A stretch of 64,000 nt of DNA from Clonostachys chloroleuca (GCA_037952775.1 JBANAY010000004.1:3100001-3164000); one strand, 5' to 3'. Counted from the stretch's first letter, positions 8,782 to 21,642 are shown. Notes: generated by a model not told the origin, from the letters alone. A program made the numbers and translations.

Positions 8782-11700
8782 TTAGTCGAACACATCGGTC
8801 ACATACCTCGTGTTCCTCAAACTCTCAAACCAATCCTCCGTACCAACATCGACCTCATGGTTCTTCTCCCACTCCGCCCTGATCTTGATGACCGCGGACT
8901 GCACGGATTGTGCGACGCCCCGAGATCCACACACGTAAATCTTGGCATCCTGCTTCCACAGCTGTAGAAGCTCGTCGCGGTGCTCCCACATGGCATCGTC
9001 AATATGCTTCAGACCATTGCTCTTCTCCGCAGCCCGACTATACGCGCGGTAGACCTTGACGGCCCCAAGCTTCTCCCACTCGTCCAACTGCTCGCGGTAC
9101 AGGTCATCCTGGTCGGGCGAGCGGCAGCCGAAGAAGAGCACCGCCGGCGCCAGCTTGCGGGTGCTGTTATGCGACAGCATCGTCGCGCGCTCCTGGATGA
9201 AGCCGCGGAAGGGGGCGAGGCCACTGCCGGCAGCAATGTAGATGACAGGCGTGGATTCGGGCTTGGTGGGCATGCTGAAGGCGGCGTGCGATGGCCGGAC
9301 GGCAACATGGATGATATCGTTTGCGTAGAGGGAGTCGAGGTATGATGTGGCGACACCGATGTGAGAGCCCTGGCCGGACAGTGCGGGCTCATTGAGGACG
9401 GAAAATGTCACCGTGACGTGGTGAGGGTTCCAGATTGGAGAGGAGGAGATGGAGCTGTAGGGGCGATTAGCTTTCCGTCTGCATCATCTAGTAAACATCA
9501 ACACTTACTATTGCCTAACGCGCATAGGGGGCATCAGCGAAAGGAAGATGCCGATGGGAAGGTCGACATCAGGGAAACGCTCCAGTATGTCAAGAACGGA
9601 TAGACGCTTTGCCGTGACTTCTGCTTCGAAGGATTCATTTGCGAGCTTCTTAAGCTCAGCCTTGGTGCTCTCCTCAGTAGTGTACTCTACTAGAGAGTTG
9701 ATGCTCTATTAGACACGGTTAGCAATGTAAGTCTAGGTTCATCTCTATGGTATGTTTCTTACCCTCTTAGTCGCAGGCTGAGACAGCTCGACGTACGACC
9801 CTAGAATGTCGTTGGCCGAGATGGAATTGCTGCTTGGCAAAGTCGAAGCTCCACCAGCCACGTTAATCTCCAAGTGAGCATCGCGCGGCAGCTTGAATCG
9901 TCGGAGGGCACGGTGGACGCTTTCCCTAGGATTCATTGGAAGGACGGCCAGATAGTCACCGGCCGCATAAGTCATATCTTCTGGGAGCTTTATTTCAATA
10001 TGCTTCTTGACTGCCTTTGATTCATTCTTGGTAGTGAGAGTATGTGTCTCAACAACAACGGCTTCCTTGACTTCTTGACGAAGCGTCGAGGATCGAGGGG
10101 TAGAGAGGGACACCTTGACTCCCGTCTGTGTCTTCTTCAGCTCCTCTGCATCTGCGCTTGAGACGTCAAACTTCTTGGATAGAGATGGCCACAAGACGTT
10201 GTCCTCCCAGGTTTCGAACTCGGTAAAGAGATTGCCGCCAGAGGCGTCCGCCAGGCCGATTTCAGCAACCCTTTTGGCACCCAGCTTCTCAAGCTGACTG
10301 TCGACAAACTTAGGGATTTTGTGGTACGTGGCCGCCCAGTCCTTGTGGCCACAGCCGAAGACTGTGTAAGAAACATCTTGAAGGGAGTTCTCTGCCGAGT
10401 CTTGAATCCAGGCAACGAAGTGGCCGGCATTATCAGGGGGCTGTCCCTCGTATGAAGCGGTGACAATGACAACAGGCTGGTTCTTAGGCAGCTGGCCCTT
10501 GGCACTGTCCAAGCAATCAATCTTGGCAGCACGGAAACCGTGGGCTGGTGCATCGGTTGCGATTCGCTGAGCCAAAGCCTCGCAGGTTCCGCTGTTGGAG
10601 CCGTAGAGGATAGTCAACGGCACGCCAGCAGCATTCTTGTAGTCATCGGCACCATTAGACGCCGCCTTGGACTCGGTCTTCTCAGCGCCATCCCGCCCAG
10701 CCAGTCTCTTCTCGAGCGTAGTGGGTGTCAGACCGTCACGGAGGATGGCCCGCATATACATGTCTTTAGGCTTGATGGTCAACGTCTGCTTGATGGCACC
10801 AGTGAAGCCAGGTTCCATGACAAAGTTGAAGTTTTGCAGGAGCATGGCCATGACCAGAAGCGCCTCTTGCCAGGCGAATGGCCGGCCAATACATCCTCTC
10901 ATTCCATTGCCGAATGGCTTCCAGGAATTAGGGAACTCCTTCATGAGCTTGTCGAAGGGTTCGTCCATCATACGCTCCGGTTTAAACTCGGTCGCGTCGT
11001 CTCCAAAAACCAGGGGGTCCAGTTGCGATTTGGCGAGCAGGTTAACAACGGTCTCGCCCTTCTCAATTTTATATTTGCCACCGATAATTTCATCCTCAAA
11101 AGGTAGGACAGTGAACGCAGGAATCGGGGCATTTACCCGAAGTACCTCGCGGAGCACTCCGTTGATGTAGGGCAGCTTGGACAGGTGATCGACAGTAATG
11201 GGTCCCTTCCCAACAACTTCGTCCACTTCCCTCTGGGCCTTTTGGTATGCTTCAGGGTGACGGAATAGCTGCTCGAAGGCAAAAGATAGCAGACCGGATG
11301 TGGTTTCATGGCCAGCAATCAAGAAGGTGATGAGGTTGTCCATGATGCTCTCATCCGTCATCTTCTTGCCGGTCTTGCTATCCCGACCCTTCAACATGGC
11401 CGACAATAAGTCATAACGGTCGTCATTCCCGGCTCTTCGGGCGTCAAGAACTCCTCTTGCTGTGTCTCTTAGGACTTTGATGTCATCTTCAAACTTCTTG
11501 TCTACAGCCTGGTACATAAAGGCTGGCAGTGGCAAGCGACGACCTCGTTGACCGGCCTCTAGAAGAAAGTCGCCCATCGCCTCGATGAAAGGGTGCATAA
11601 TGGGCGAGTAGTAGCTGTTGAAACGGTAGCCCATGGAGCAAAGAGCCAGGGTATCCAACGTCAGTCGTGTGAAGTCATCCGTAACCATGATAGGGGTATC

Positions 11701-12191
11701 AGAGCCGTAACGCGCCCACTTAAGGGCCAGCTGCGATGCAATATCGTGCATCTCATCATACATTTTACGGATAGACAAGGGGCCAAACGCGGGCATAAGG
11801 ATGCGATGAGCGATGCCCCAGTTCTCCTCTTCTGGGCCAGTAGCAGTGAAGAGTCCATCATGGATACCATGGCGAACCTCCTTCAAAGCTGCATTGACGC
11901 TCTTTTTGAAGCGCTTCTCATCACAAGTTTCGTTGACCAGCGCATGTGTAGAAACCAGAACGATACTACGTCCAGGAAAACGCAAGCGATAAATTTCACC
12001 TATATGGAGGGAGAGAAAGGCAATGAGATTAAGTCCAACGAACGCTACGGACAATGAGACGGGCTGATTGACTCACCGTACTGGTCAGCAAGCGCTGTCA
12101 TGGAACCCAAAGGGAAGTCGGGATTTAGAGCAGTAATGTTGCCAACGAAAGGCCAACCAGGTGGCTCTGGGATATCGACAAGCTCCGCCAT
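8782..12191 (-). CDS. Cytochrome P450-reductase fusion, CYP505 (P450foxy-type fatty-acid hydroxylase)
   Basis: Four exons: 12077-12191, 9763-11999, 9509-9705 and 9454-8782. All three introns are GT-AG (77, 57 and 54 nt). The frame closes to 1,073 residues, the usual CYP505 length. The P450 half has the proline-rich N-terminus (PEPPGWPFVGN), I-helix AGHETTSG at about residue 271 and heme loop FGNGMRGCIGR with the ligand Cys near 408. A linker leads to the flavodoxin/FMN domain (LTILYGSNSGTCEALAQRI, near 505). The FAD/NADPH reductase follows, with the RQYSISSSP FAD motif split by the third intron, then AAGSGLAPFRGFIQER, CGSRGVAQSV and a C-terminal aromatic near VFD. The family is a self-sufficient, NADPH-driven enzyme that hydroxylates fatty acids at sub-terminal carbons. 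Members have also been found in secondary-metabolite clusters, but no synthase gene is near. All catalytic motifs look intact. Confidence 0.95.
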
Positions 12192-14894
12192 GGTCGTTTG
12201 ATGATACTAGTCAATGGGGAGGTACTAGTATGATGAAATGGATAGATGGATGGATAAATGTTTAGGTTCCAGAGATGGACAGAGCAGCTGAAATATAAAC
12301 CTTGCCATCGCGTCCCCTTGGCGCTCATATACCGGCAGATCTGGCACAAAGATCCTGACTAGAGTGACCTGCTAGTCCGCAAAAGCTCTGAAGCAGTCGC
12401 AGCGGGTTTCATTCCTTCGCTACAAGCATCCGTAGCCATACCGTGGCAGCATATTGGGGTAGCCGGTGCCATCGGCCATCTTTAAGGTGCCAATCCCGTT
12501 CTGCTTGCCATCTAATTAGGTCCATTTGTCAAGAACCGGACACCAGGCCGCCTGCTGCTCTTTTCCTGGTGCGGGAGGATGGATTTCGGCCATGCCGACC
12601 ATCAGTCCGGGCGGGTGAATCCTCCGTACGGGGCCAATCTTAGGAGGGCCAGATATAGACACAGCCAATGAGCCTGTTGGTCTGCTCACCGACAAAGGAA
12701 AGCCGGCTCCAGCCCGATTAAACGAGATGCCATCATTCGGCCTTTACAAGCGTTGGCGCCGTCTCGCGTTTCATGCAGGATCAGGGCTGAATGACGGCAT
12801 CCGCGCAGTGACCCAGACATTAGTAATGGGGCTCGTCGTATGGAGAGTCTCGGGATTCGGAGCGTCTAGCTCAATTCGTCCACTGATTTGTTGAGATGCG
12901 TCCACACCAACATAAAAAGGACGAGAGCTGAGTATGAGCCTAGGCAATTCGGAGGGCGACATCTCCACACACCCTTTCGAAGGAAAGCGGCCGTTACAAA
13001 TGTCAGGCATCGCAGTTCTAATCAGTCGTTAGAGACAAGAGACCCTCGCCCAGGAGCTCCTTCCTTGACTGATTTGGTCCTCACGGCTACCCGGTACCCA
13101 TGAGTCCAATAATGGCTTCCTCCCCTTGGGAGATAGCTGAGTGTGTAAGACCTTTATTGTTTTCACCCATATCTTGCCTAGCTTGCGTAATCATAATCGG
13201 TTCGTCAGGTTGGATTTTCTAGTATGATGATAAATCCGGTGAGGGTCTTTTCGAGGCTGTCTTGCTAGTTCCGTTGTCATAGCACTGTATGGGACTGCTT
13301 TTCAGGGCCTAGGAATCAGCTACCAGTATCAAATCTCGTTTCTAGCTTCAGCGTATGGTCAGTATCTAAACAGGATGAGCAGAAAAATGACATCTCATAC
13401 AATGACCAATCTTGCACCAACGTCTGTATAATCGGCTTCTTATGGCGAGGCGCAACCACCCCATCCCGGTTTCCCTCACCCTTTGGGTTCTCTGCATATT
13501 CTACCTGACACGAGGTAACCACCCGAACTGCACCACCTCCCAACCAGAAGACCATTGTTTCTTCGAGAAGAAACCTCGCCGCTGAGGCTTGGGTTCAATG
13601 CAAAACGAGAAAACGCCCCCCACCAGCTGGTCCTGAGCCGAGGCGGCATTCGGCACTCCCTGCATGAGCTCCGCCCCGCTCCCTGTCGCCAGTCTCGAGA
13701 TCAGCCATGGCCAGGCGGAATTCAGATTCATTTCGGGGGCTCACTCGCGGGCGACAACAATGAAAAGGGCACCAGCTCCGAGTTCCAATCTGCAGCCGTA
13801 TTGCACCGCATCCGACGGACATTGCGAGTCGAAAACATTTTTTATGTCCGCCGTGGTGGGAACGCCACCGGCCGACGCGTATAGGCTCATCAAATTAGGT
13901 GAGGCCTACTTGTCTGCTCGCCTGCATTACCCACTGCAGCTTACTATTAGCAATTGATCAGCGCCAGGGGGTTTGGAAACATGGATTTTGTCCGCGTATA
14001 CCACACAGACGTACAAATTGTCATTAGGAATAGATTGTGAGTGCTCGCCCATAGTAGTGTTGATTCCTTGTTTTGTTGTCAATGATTGATTGCAGCCTTA
14101 GTGAGCACTTGCTGGAGAATCTCTGGCATCTGTTGTTGGCATCTCCCATTTAGAGCGAGTTGAGGAACACGGCCGTGTATAGCCTAAAAAGAAAGAAAGA
14201 AAGAAAAAAAAAAAAAAAAAGCCCCGTCTATGGTATCACAACCATCCGGAGACCGAAGCCTCCCGTGTTTCATCGCCATGTTAATGCACTGAATCATGAA
14301 AACGGCTGCCTCTTATTGGGGCGTTGGGAGGCACACCTCGTGTTAGGTACCGTCGGGCTTGTAACCACACCAAAAACCATAACAGTCGGCGAGAGAGTAA
14401 GAACATGCCATCATGCATTAGGGAAACCCGGCACTTTAGGGGAGTGAACAGATGACGCCGAATGAACGTCATGTGCTGGGCTGATATATGGATAGGTAGT
14501 TTAATGAATCAAAGTTGTTGGACGAAGAAAATTGATATTTAGCAATGAACATAATATCATATTATTATTACATCTCTTATCCTTATATCAAGAGCTGTTT
14601 GATTCCCTATATAACAATAGCAACTGGCAACGCAAGGAAATGCATGTGAGGGTATACAGCCATTGTGACAAAAAGCCGGGCATAATAGTCGTAACAATAA
14701 AACAATTGAGAGCAAAAAGATCCTGCCAGATAAATAGTGCGCCCGCTTCATACCTATACTTAACATCGATGACGCTCCAAGGACAATGAGCCTCAACCTA
14801 ATACATATTAATTCGTCGTCATCACACCCCACCCAACACCAAGCCCGAATTAGCCCTCATGATATCAAAGGAAATAGCCACATGTGAATCCAAT
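12192..14894. other. Intergenic, no supported gene
   Basis: About 2.7 kb between two minus-strand genes. The left end is the CYP505 promoter, with a TATA-like TTTATATTT (minus strand) about 100 nt before its ATG. Short overlapping frames occur around 13.3-14.0 kb, without motifs or splice-consistent extension. Confidence 0.6.
14185..14220 (+). repeat. AAAG/poly(A) low-complexity tract
   Basis: An (A)n(GAAA)n tract passing into about 17 uninterrupted A residues, in intergenic DNA. Simple repeat, with no evidence of a retrotransposon tail because no target-site duplication or coding sequence precedes it. Confidence 0.8.
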
Positions 14895-17093
14895 TCAGCA
14901 GCTGCCGGCATGGTTGTTGTGAAATTCCTCTGACATCCGCACAATCTCGCACAAGCTTCGAGTGAAGAGCATGTCCACCCCCGGTGTCTCCATTTCGACA
15001 ATCTTCTCGTCTGCCTGATCGTCTTCAGACATCAATTGAGCGGTAGCAATAAGCCTCACGATGCACCGCATGAGGCCGGTTTGGATTTCCCTAGTTGTAT
15101 TCTCGTTGCTTGCTGCTCGCGATGACTGCTCGGCCACCATTCCCTCTTTGGTCAGAGTCCACGATGAGGAGGTACGGAGCTTGTTGATTGCGGGATTTTG
15201 AATGCTTGGAATTGAACCACCCTGAGAGGCCGCAAGACCAAGAATAGATGCTGCTTTCTTCGGTATCTCGTCCTTCTGCGAGTCATTCGACGTGGACGAG
15301 CGATGTCGATTAGACTTGGCTTGAGGAGGTGCGCGGGGAATGAGAGCCGAGATATAGTTATAGGCCACAATGTGTGCCCAGAGTGCCTCGCAAATGTAGT
15401 CAGAGCAGCATCCAAACACGCTCTTCAAAGGCAACCATGTCTTGGGTGAAGGTGGGGGTAGAGAGCTTGAACTGGGTGACTTTACGCTCTGCTCCGTGGG
15501 GCTTGGGGAGCGTGTTCGGTCACGAGGTGAAGTTGACGAGCCTCTTTTATAGGTTACGACCCTCTTCCAGAGCGACTTGCGCGGATTCTCGGCTGGCGGG
15601 TCAGGGACCAGATTGTTGACGAGCTCAATGCTTGGTTGTCTGACCTTCCTCGAGTAGATGCGAATCGTCTCGATGGTTAAGCTCGAGGTTAGGAGCATCG
15701 TCTCGGGGAAGCAAGCAATGGAAACTCTCAATGTCTCTACAATGTTCGGAGGGAGAGGAACGGCTTTGGCTAGATCCTCACTCTGGCACTGGGCAGCATA
15801 TGGAAGTGCGTTTCCATGCAGCCACGACTGCACAGTAGGCAAAGGGGATGGAGGTGGGGATGGGCGAATGAAGACGGTATTTTGTGGTGTCTTTCGCGGA
15901 GCAATAGAAACTTCATCGCTGTCGCTATCATCGTGGATGTAGGGTGGCTGGGTAGAGGGTTTTGGTTCATCGGACGGCCTTGCGCTTTTCCGAGATCGAG
16001 TTGATGACCGGCGAGCAACTTTTTCATTATCCTGGAGGCTCATGGCCCTAGGACGATCACGAAAGGAAGTGTCTGTGGGTGAAAATGAAGACGAGGTGGG
16101 AGAGGACGCCGATGTCTTTGTACTGAGCGCATAGCGTGTGTGACAATTGGGAGCCATTCTTGGTCGGTCCGAAGCCGACTCTGAGAGCCGACTTGAACGC
16201 CGTCTCATTGGAGGATATGGTGACACACCGACAGAATAGGACTTTCTGTGGCTTTGCTTCCTGTTGAAGGGTATATCTTGAATATCAGCTGCATGATCAT
16301 ACCCCAGCTCCGATACGGGTGGGGTGGGGGGCCGCGGAGAGAGGGAGCCTATATGATTCTCTACCATCTGATCTGGCTCATCCTCATCCGAATCGGGGTC
16401 AATCCAGCTGTGTTCCAATTTCGAATCGTATGATAGCGTCTTGTTCAGCGATGGGACCGATATGTTGGAGGCGAGAGATGTCGCTGCAGTACTGGTCATC
16501 AGTTCGTGGCGTGCGATGGAGGATGGACAGACTGTGCTTATGTATCCCTCGTTGGCGTAAAAGGAATCATCGTCTGTTGTAGAGTAGTCTGTATGAGCTC
16601 CGTAGTCGACAAAGGACACAACTGAGCGGCGCTCTTGGATTGAACCCAATTGTCGCACCGGTCGGGAGGCAGGTTGAGGCTGTGGAGTTTGGGGATGTCG
16701 CGAGGGCCAGCCGTGAGATGAGGTTGCGCCTTTTGCTCCAGATGTCCTTGTTTCGGGATTGCCAAGCGGAAGATTTTGCGATGCGATGATGATTGTGGAC
16801 CTCTCAAGGTCCTTGGCTAGAAGCTCTGGGAAGTACCCATCCATATGGTTCTCGAGCATTTCTCCTCCGGATATGGGAGTAGAAGAATGAGAGCACGCGG
16901 GTGACAGCGCAAGTGGCATAAGTCCCTTCATACTGGAAACGGACCTTCGCTTGGTCAGAGACAATGAAGAATGTGGCCTTTTGTCCTCCGCGGAAGTTGG
17001 GTAGGCTGGGGATACTCGATAATGAGCTGGGTACGAGTGTGCTATGATACGACGGCTGGATATATGAGCCGCCGGTTGGTCAAGAGCATTCAT
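14895..17093 (-). CDS. Large disordered fungal protein of unknown function, 732 residues
   Basis: Single long exon, ATG at 17093 to TGA. The N-terminal 400 residues are rich in Ser, Pro, Arg and acidic runs (DPDSDEDEPDQ, DDSDSDEV) with basic serine clusters (MRRRSSRLSESASDRP), as expected of a phosphorylated scaffold or regulator. Ordered-looking blocks appear in the second half: SWLHGNALPYAAQ, PPNIVETLRVSIACFPETM, SDYICEALWAHIVAYNYISAL and a helical C-terminus with IQTGLMRCIVRLIATAQLM. The alternation of disordered linkers with conserved-looking helices suggests a genuine conserved fungal protein, but I cannot assign a family. No signal peptide or membrane helix. An internal in-frame Met near residue 55 (MKGLMPLALSP) is an alternative start. 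Coding bias is clear along the whole frame. Confidence 0.8.
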   Translation of the reverse strand: MNALDQPAAHISSRRIIAHSYPAHYRVSPAYPTSAEDKRPHSSLSLTKRRSVSSMKGLMPLALSPACSHSSTPISGGEMLENHMDGYFPELLAKDLERSTIIIASQNLPLGNPETRTSGAKGATSSHGWPSRHPQTPQPQPASRPVRQLGSIQERRSVVSFVDYGAHTDYSTTDDDSFYANEGYISTVCPSSIARHELMTSTAATSLASNISVPSLNKTLSYDSKLEHSWIDPDSDEDEPDQMVENHIGSLSPRPPTPPVSELGYDHAADIQDIPFNRKQSHRKSYSVGVSPYPPMRRRSSRLSESASDRPRMAPNCHTRYALSTKTSASSPTSSSFSPTDTSFRDRPRAMSLQDNEKVARRSSTRSRKSARPSDEPKPSTQPPYIHDDSDSDEVSIAPRKTPQNTVFIRPSPPPSPLPTVQSWLHGNALPYAAQCQSEDLAKAVPLPPNIVETLRVSIACFPETMLLTSSLTIETIRIYSRKVRQPSIELVNNLVPDPPAENPRKSLWKRVVTYKRGSSTSPRDRTRSPSPTEQSVKSPSSSSLPPPSPKTWLPLKSVFGCCSDYICEALWAHIVAYNYISALIPRAPPQAKSNRHRSSTSNDSQKDEIPKKAASILGLAASQGGSIPSIQNPAINKLRTSSSWTLTKEGMVAEQSSRAASNENTTREIQTGLMRCIVRLIATAQLMSEDDQADEKIVEMETPGVDMLFTRSLCEIVRMSEEFHNNHAGSC

Positions 17094-19466
17094 ATGGAGG
17101 AGTCGAGCCTGGGGCAGGGCCAGCCAAAGGATTTAAAAAGGGACCAGCAGGTGATATAAGACAGATGTTCGGTGGAGGGAGACGGAGCGAAAAACGTGCG
17201 CATGCTATATTAGTTGAGTCAAAGCGAGAGACCAGAGAGAGACAGGGAGGCCGGAGGGCCGAATGTCGCGTAACCAACGGTTGCCATGAAAAGTAGTGTG
17301 TAGGTGGGTGGCGGTAGAAATTCAATACTTCAGGTTGTCGCAAGTAGGAAACGACAGAATGCCGCGTCACACAGGCATAATACATATCTGAAATTTGCCA
17401 AGCTCGGAGGCTCGGACAGTAGAAACATGGCCATGGGGACTGTGTTTATGTGGACAGGGCCTCTGCGCGTGGTATGCTGCTCAACGTGGTTGCTCGATGC
17501 CGGCTTACATCGAGCTTCGAAGTAGGACGGGCAAAAGCAAAGAGCAGCACAACTGTGCCAGGCAGGGATGAGCAAGGCGCGGACCTAGACCAGCAGCTAA
17601 GGGCTGGTTGGTGTGTGTTAACTTGTGACTTGTCTTGGTATTTGATAGACACCCCTGGCGGTACTAGCCGCATATGCACGCATTGACCACAGCAACTTGC
17701 AAGACACAATTTGACGAGCCAGTCTAGTTTTGCATGCCAGACAAGTCTTGCCATCAGTCGGGTCGCAGTGGCAACACACTGGCTTGCACGAGGCCAAAGC
17801 GAGTGTGATGCATCACCCGGGACACGAGTCTCTGGAAAGACGAGGGAGGCGGTGGATGCGTCGAGAACCCCTCATTCCCATGTGGCCATTCGCAATGGAC
17901 GCTTTAATTGTTGTTGGGTAATGAGATTATGATATCTGCGAGGTATTGCGCGGTTGCTCTCACCATGTTGGGCAACAACCCGTTCCAGCGGCCCCATCTA
18001 GAGCCTAGTAACCCAATAGCTTTGATGAGGGGATGCAGCTCGTCGGAGAGTGCCAGTACATCTCTTCCTCTTGAAACGCAAGAGACGTTGTGCGACGTAG
18101 AGGAGCCTGGTACAAGGCAGGTCCGACCGTCGTGAGGACCGCGAAACTAGGTTCTGGATCCAGTTTGCGTCTCGCTTCCCGACTCGCATACATGTGGCTG
18201 AAACTTGCCAAAACCATATCTCGGAGTTTCAAAGAAGGAGGGGAAAGGTAAGATCATGGAGGTTCCGAAAGCCCACATCTACTTGGTCTCTTGAGTGTGA
18301 CCCTGATGCAGCAGCAGCTGGCTGGCCAGCGCTACAGGACTGCTTATGGACATTCATGTTAGCTTACATGTGCGTACTTTGAATTTGGCGACAGCTGTCT
18401 GCCACTCTACTTTGGCATCCAGGATCGGGGGTGATGTGATATGTCAAATTCAACATCCATGGGAGCACCCAAAGACGGATGCCAACACGCGGATTTCGAG
18501 GCCAAAGCGTGGGACTGAAGAACATTGGTAAGCCACATGGGTTTCTCAGGAAGTAGAAGCGGTTCTCTTTTCTTTTGAAATGGCGAGCGGATAGTCTCGT
18601 GGTTGTGCAGGGGAGAGTTGGGCCACTGTGATGGACACTCAAGCTGTGTAAAGGGGCAACTCTTTGCACGGTGTGATCAAAGATCTGCACGGGCGATGGG
18701 CGACGCCATGTTGGCCACAGAGCAGGAGAGACACAAGTAACTCGAAGTTGCCTAGAGGGCGGAGAGAGAGATGATGATGTTGGGCTGGCGTGGTTGGGAA
18801 AAAGAAAACATGTTCAGCTCGAGAGATGAGATGGGGTGGAGTGCTCCAGCCCTGGTGATCGCTACAGTACATCTTGCCGGCCGTTGGGGCCATTCCCCCT
18901 CTCGAAGCCAATTTTGGGCCTAGGAGTCGCCCGCACGCCGCTAGAAGATAGCGGGCCTTGGGTGCTCGGCTAGTGGGCCACCGGCTGTAATCAGCCTTGG
19001 AGAGACGGGGAAATCAATCGCCAAGCGGCTCGGCCTGTTTCGGCATAGTGGCCCTTAGTGGGCTCGAACCATGCCTCAACTATCGCCGTCATTTTTTCTT
19101 TCTTTTTGCTGTTCCCAAACCCGATCCGTATTGTCCTGCGTCCAGGTTGCACAAACCTGTTGCACACCTCCTCGTATCCTCGCCCATCGAGATTATTTTC
19201 TGGAGCTCTTCACGTGTCCCTCCCTACAGGCCATTTATTTGGCGCGTCGCTCTGACTCGCCCAGCAGGAGGCCTGAGCACAAGCGACCCTCGGATGATGT
19301 GATATACAGGAATCAGAAACAACACTATTGACTCTTGCCTGCCCTGGCCATTGCCTGCCGCACGCCAATAGCCTCGCCATCGCCCTGCTTCTGAATTGAT
19401 ACTTGGGCATTCCTCTTTCATTCTTGGGTCGAAAAGTATAGAGTGGCCTGATAATTGCTGCACCAG
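17094..19466. other. Intergenic, divergent promoter region
   Basis: About 2.4 kb between the disordered-protein gene (minus) and IPI3 (plus), which diverge. Many overlapping short frames occur on both strands, none with motifs or splice-consistent extension. A long 5' leader or non-coding transcript cannot be excluded from sequence. Confidence 0.55.
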
Positions 19467-20810
19467 ATGCTCTCCGAGGATTTTCTATCGTCCGTGAGCG
19501 GGCCCCCAGTGGCCGCTAACACCGCCGTGTCGAAGGACATTGGCATCTACTCACAAACCCTTAGCCCGTCATATTCTATTCGAGCATCTTTCAAGAAGAG
19601 CTCATGTGCCCGGCATTGTCTTGCAGCTAGTGACACACATGTGTTTGCTGCCCAAGACCAGAAGGCGCATGTGCATGTTTACTCGCGGGTACGAGGGAAC
19701 CAGGAGGCTCTGGTCCCCTTTACTGAGAGGATCCGGAGCCTGGCTCTTTCCGGCAACGTCGTCATCGTCGGGACAATTGAGGGCAGGTTAATCTTGTGGG
19801 AGGTTTGTTGATTCATTATCTTAAAACATGTGGCTTGAGGCTGACGAAGCTTCTAGACTTGCACGGGGCGACAGGTCACAACGCCGCCCTGCCATGTCCA
19901 GGCAATTTCTTGCCTGGCTGTGACACCACATCACCTGCTCTCTGCCTCTGATGACTCCAATATCAATGTTTGGTCTCTTGCACACTTGCTAGAGTTTGAT
20001 GTACAGTCCGAGCAGGAGCCGGAGAGGGTGCTCTCGAACCATCGTGGCGCCATCACGGATCTTGTCACTGGCCCAAGCACGAACCAAGAGACAAACATCT
20101 GTGTGTCATCGAGCAAGGACAAGACCTGCATAGTCTGGAATTACCGTACAGGTCAAGTACTTCGAACTTTGTTGTTCCCTGCTACCCCTCTCTGTATCAC
20201 AATGGATCCGTGCGCCCGGGCCCTCTACGTAGCTGCCGAAGGGGGCGCTCTGCATGTGGTCGAGTTTTTTGGCGACAAATTTCTGCTTGGCGCTGGAGCA
20301 TCCGAGCCAGCCTCTATTGTGGTACAGGTAGGTGACCCTGTAGGAGTGGCCGAAGATGAGGCAGGCGAAGCAAACTGCATATCTTGCAGCTATGACGGAA
20401 CCACCATCCTCACTGGCCACACCAAGGGCAAGATCCTGCGCTGGGGCCTGACGCAGCCTAGTCACCCAACTGAGCTGGCCAACCTGAATGCCTCCGTCAC
20501 AAATCTGGTTTTCACACCCCTCATTCCCGCGGAAAAGCAGCTTTCTTCTATCAATATAATGAAGCCAAATCAGGCACAGCGGCAATATGTGTTCAATGCA
20601 CAATTGAAGAATGAGTTAGCCTACGAGTCTAGGTTCACCAATTTGCTCAACGCCGATGGGTTTCCTCCGGATGCAATAGAGCACGCAACAAAAAACTTCA
20701 CAACCGCAACCTCTAAGTTTCCCGATGACTTGGATGCAGATGACAGACTTTTGTCTATGGCGAAGCAACAACTTCAGAACATGGGAGACAATTCTTTACT
20801 GGCCACTTGA
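19467..20810 (+). CDS. IPI3: Pre-rRNA-processing protein IPI3 (Rix1 complex WD40 subunit)
   Basis: Exons 19467-19802 and 19857-20810. The 54-nt intron (GTTTGT...TTCTAG, branch CTGAC) is phase 0 and yields 429 residues. IPI3/WDR18 is a WD40 propeller that works with Rix1 and Ipi1 in nuclear pre-60S ribosome maturation (ITS2 processing and export readiness). Matching features: the start MLSEDFLSSVSGPP, the block AHVHVYSRVRGNQEALVPF, and repeat signatures ending in WD-like dipeptides (GRLILWE, SNINVWSL, KTCIVWNYRTG, GKILRWG). The C-terminal helix has an AYESRFTNLLN-type region. An ATG four codons upstream (19455) is in frame, but the family begins at the chosen Met. It is the first gene of a plus-strand block of core genes. 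Confidence 0.93.
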
Positions 20811-21642
20811 TGCCTTACACTCATCACAACTCCATGTTGATTGCCGGGAATTCCATTGCTGTTTGTTTCCGCAACATGGAAGTCATCAAAGAGGGCCTGA
20901 ATCGGGCTTGAATCTCTGAGGTCGCTCTTCACCTTGGTAACGAACAATCGCAGGAATGCTGATCCCCAAGGTCGATGCTATGGTGATCCATGAGGGAGAG
21001 ACAACAGTCAGCTCCTTATCGGATAGGAGCATTCCGATCTGTTTTATGGGCGACTCAGTCACTTATGTGATTACCTGAGTTCTTTTTGCCGGTACAGATC
21101 GGAATTGAGTGCCTCGCCTAAATTCACCATCAGTAATCCTGATATCCACAAAATGAAACACTTCGTTTTTTGGTGCAGCATTTTCGAGAAGGCACCCATG
21201 GTTCTGGAATTGGGGAAGCTATATGATATCGGTATATATTTGTGGGTACCACCAGACTTTTGGAGACGCGCTCAGGTGCAGAATATCAGAAGTGACTGAT
21301 TTGCTTCCCAGCAGCGCCGCTCTCGCAGAGGCCAGGGGAGAATACCACACCGAATCTTCTATATTAGATTATCATGAACTTTTCCTTCTTCATCACATTG
21401 TCTTCTGTTCTTCGTCGGAGACTGTAGTCTTGATCCCATGCCTACGTAGACCAATAAGTCGGCAAATTAGCCCGGAGCTGGTAATTCTCCGCGCCGACAA
21501 AGGCCGAGCTTTCGGCGCTGGATGGATACATCATTAATTAGTCACTACCGTAGACTGGACGAATTTCGCAGCCAGCTCGACTCGCGACCGTAGGGCAAGC
21601 TCTTCTCTCTTCACCAACCGTCACTCCCAACCTAGCCACACA
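20811..21642. other. Intergenic, no supported gene
   Basis: About 0.8 kb downstream of IPI3 and upstream of ISD11. The only frames are short and featureless. It must hold the IPI3 3' region and the ISD11 promoter; I see no clear motif. Confidence 0.6.

Noticed and set aside
14185..14220. Poly(A) tract as a LINE/retrotransposon tail
   Set aside because: No reverse transcriptase or endonuclease sequence precedes it and no target-site duplication was seen.
8109..17093. Secondary-metabolite gene cluster around the CYP505
   Set aside because: No polyketide synthase, peptide synthetase, terpene synthase or prenyltransferase is present nearby.
19050..19075. GGTTCGAGCCC-like box B on the minus strand, possible tRNA
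   Set aside because: No acceptor-stem pairing, D-arm or anticodon arm could be drawn around it.
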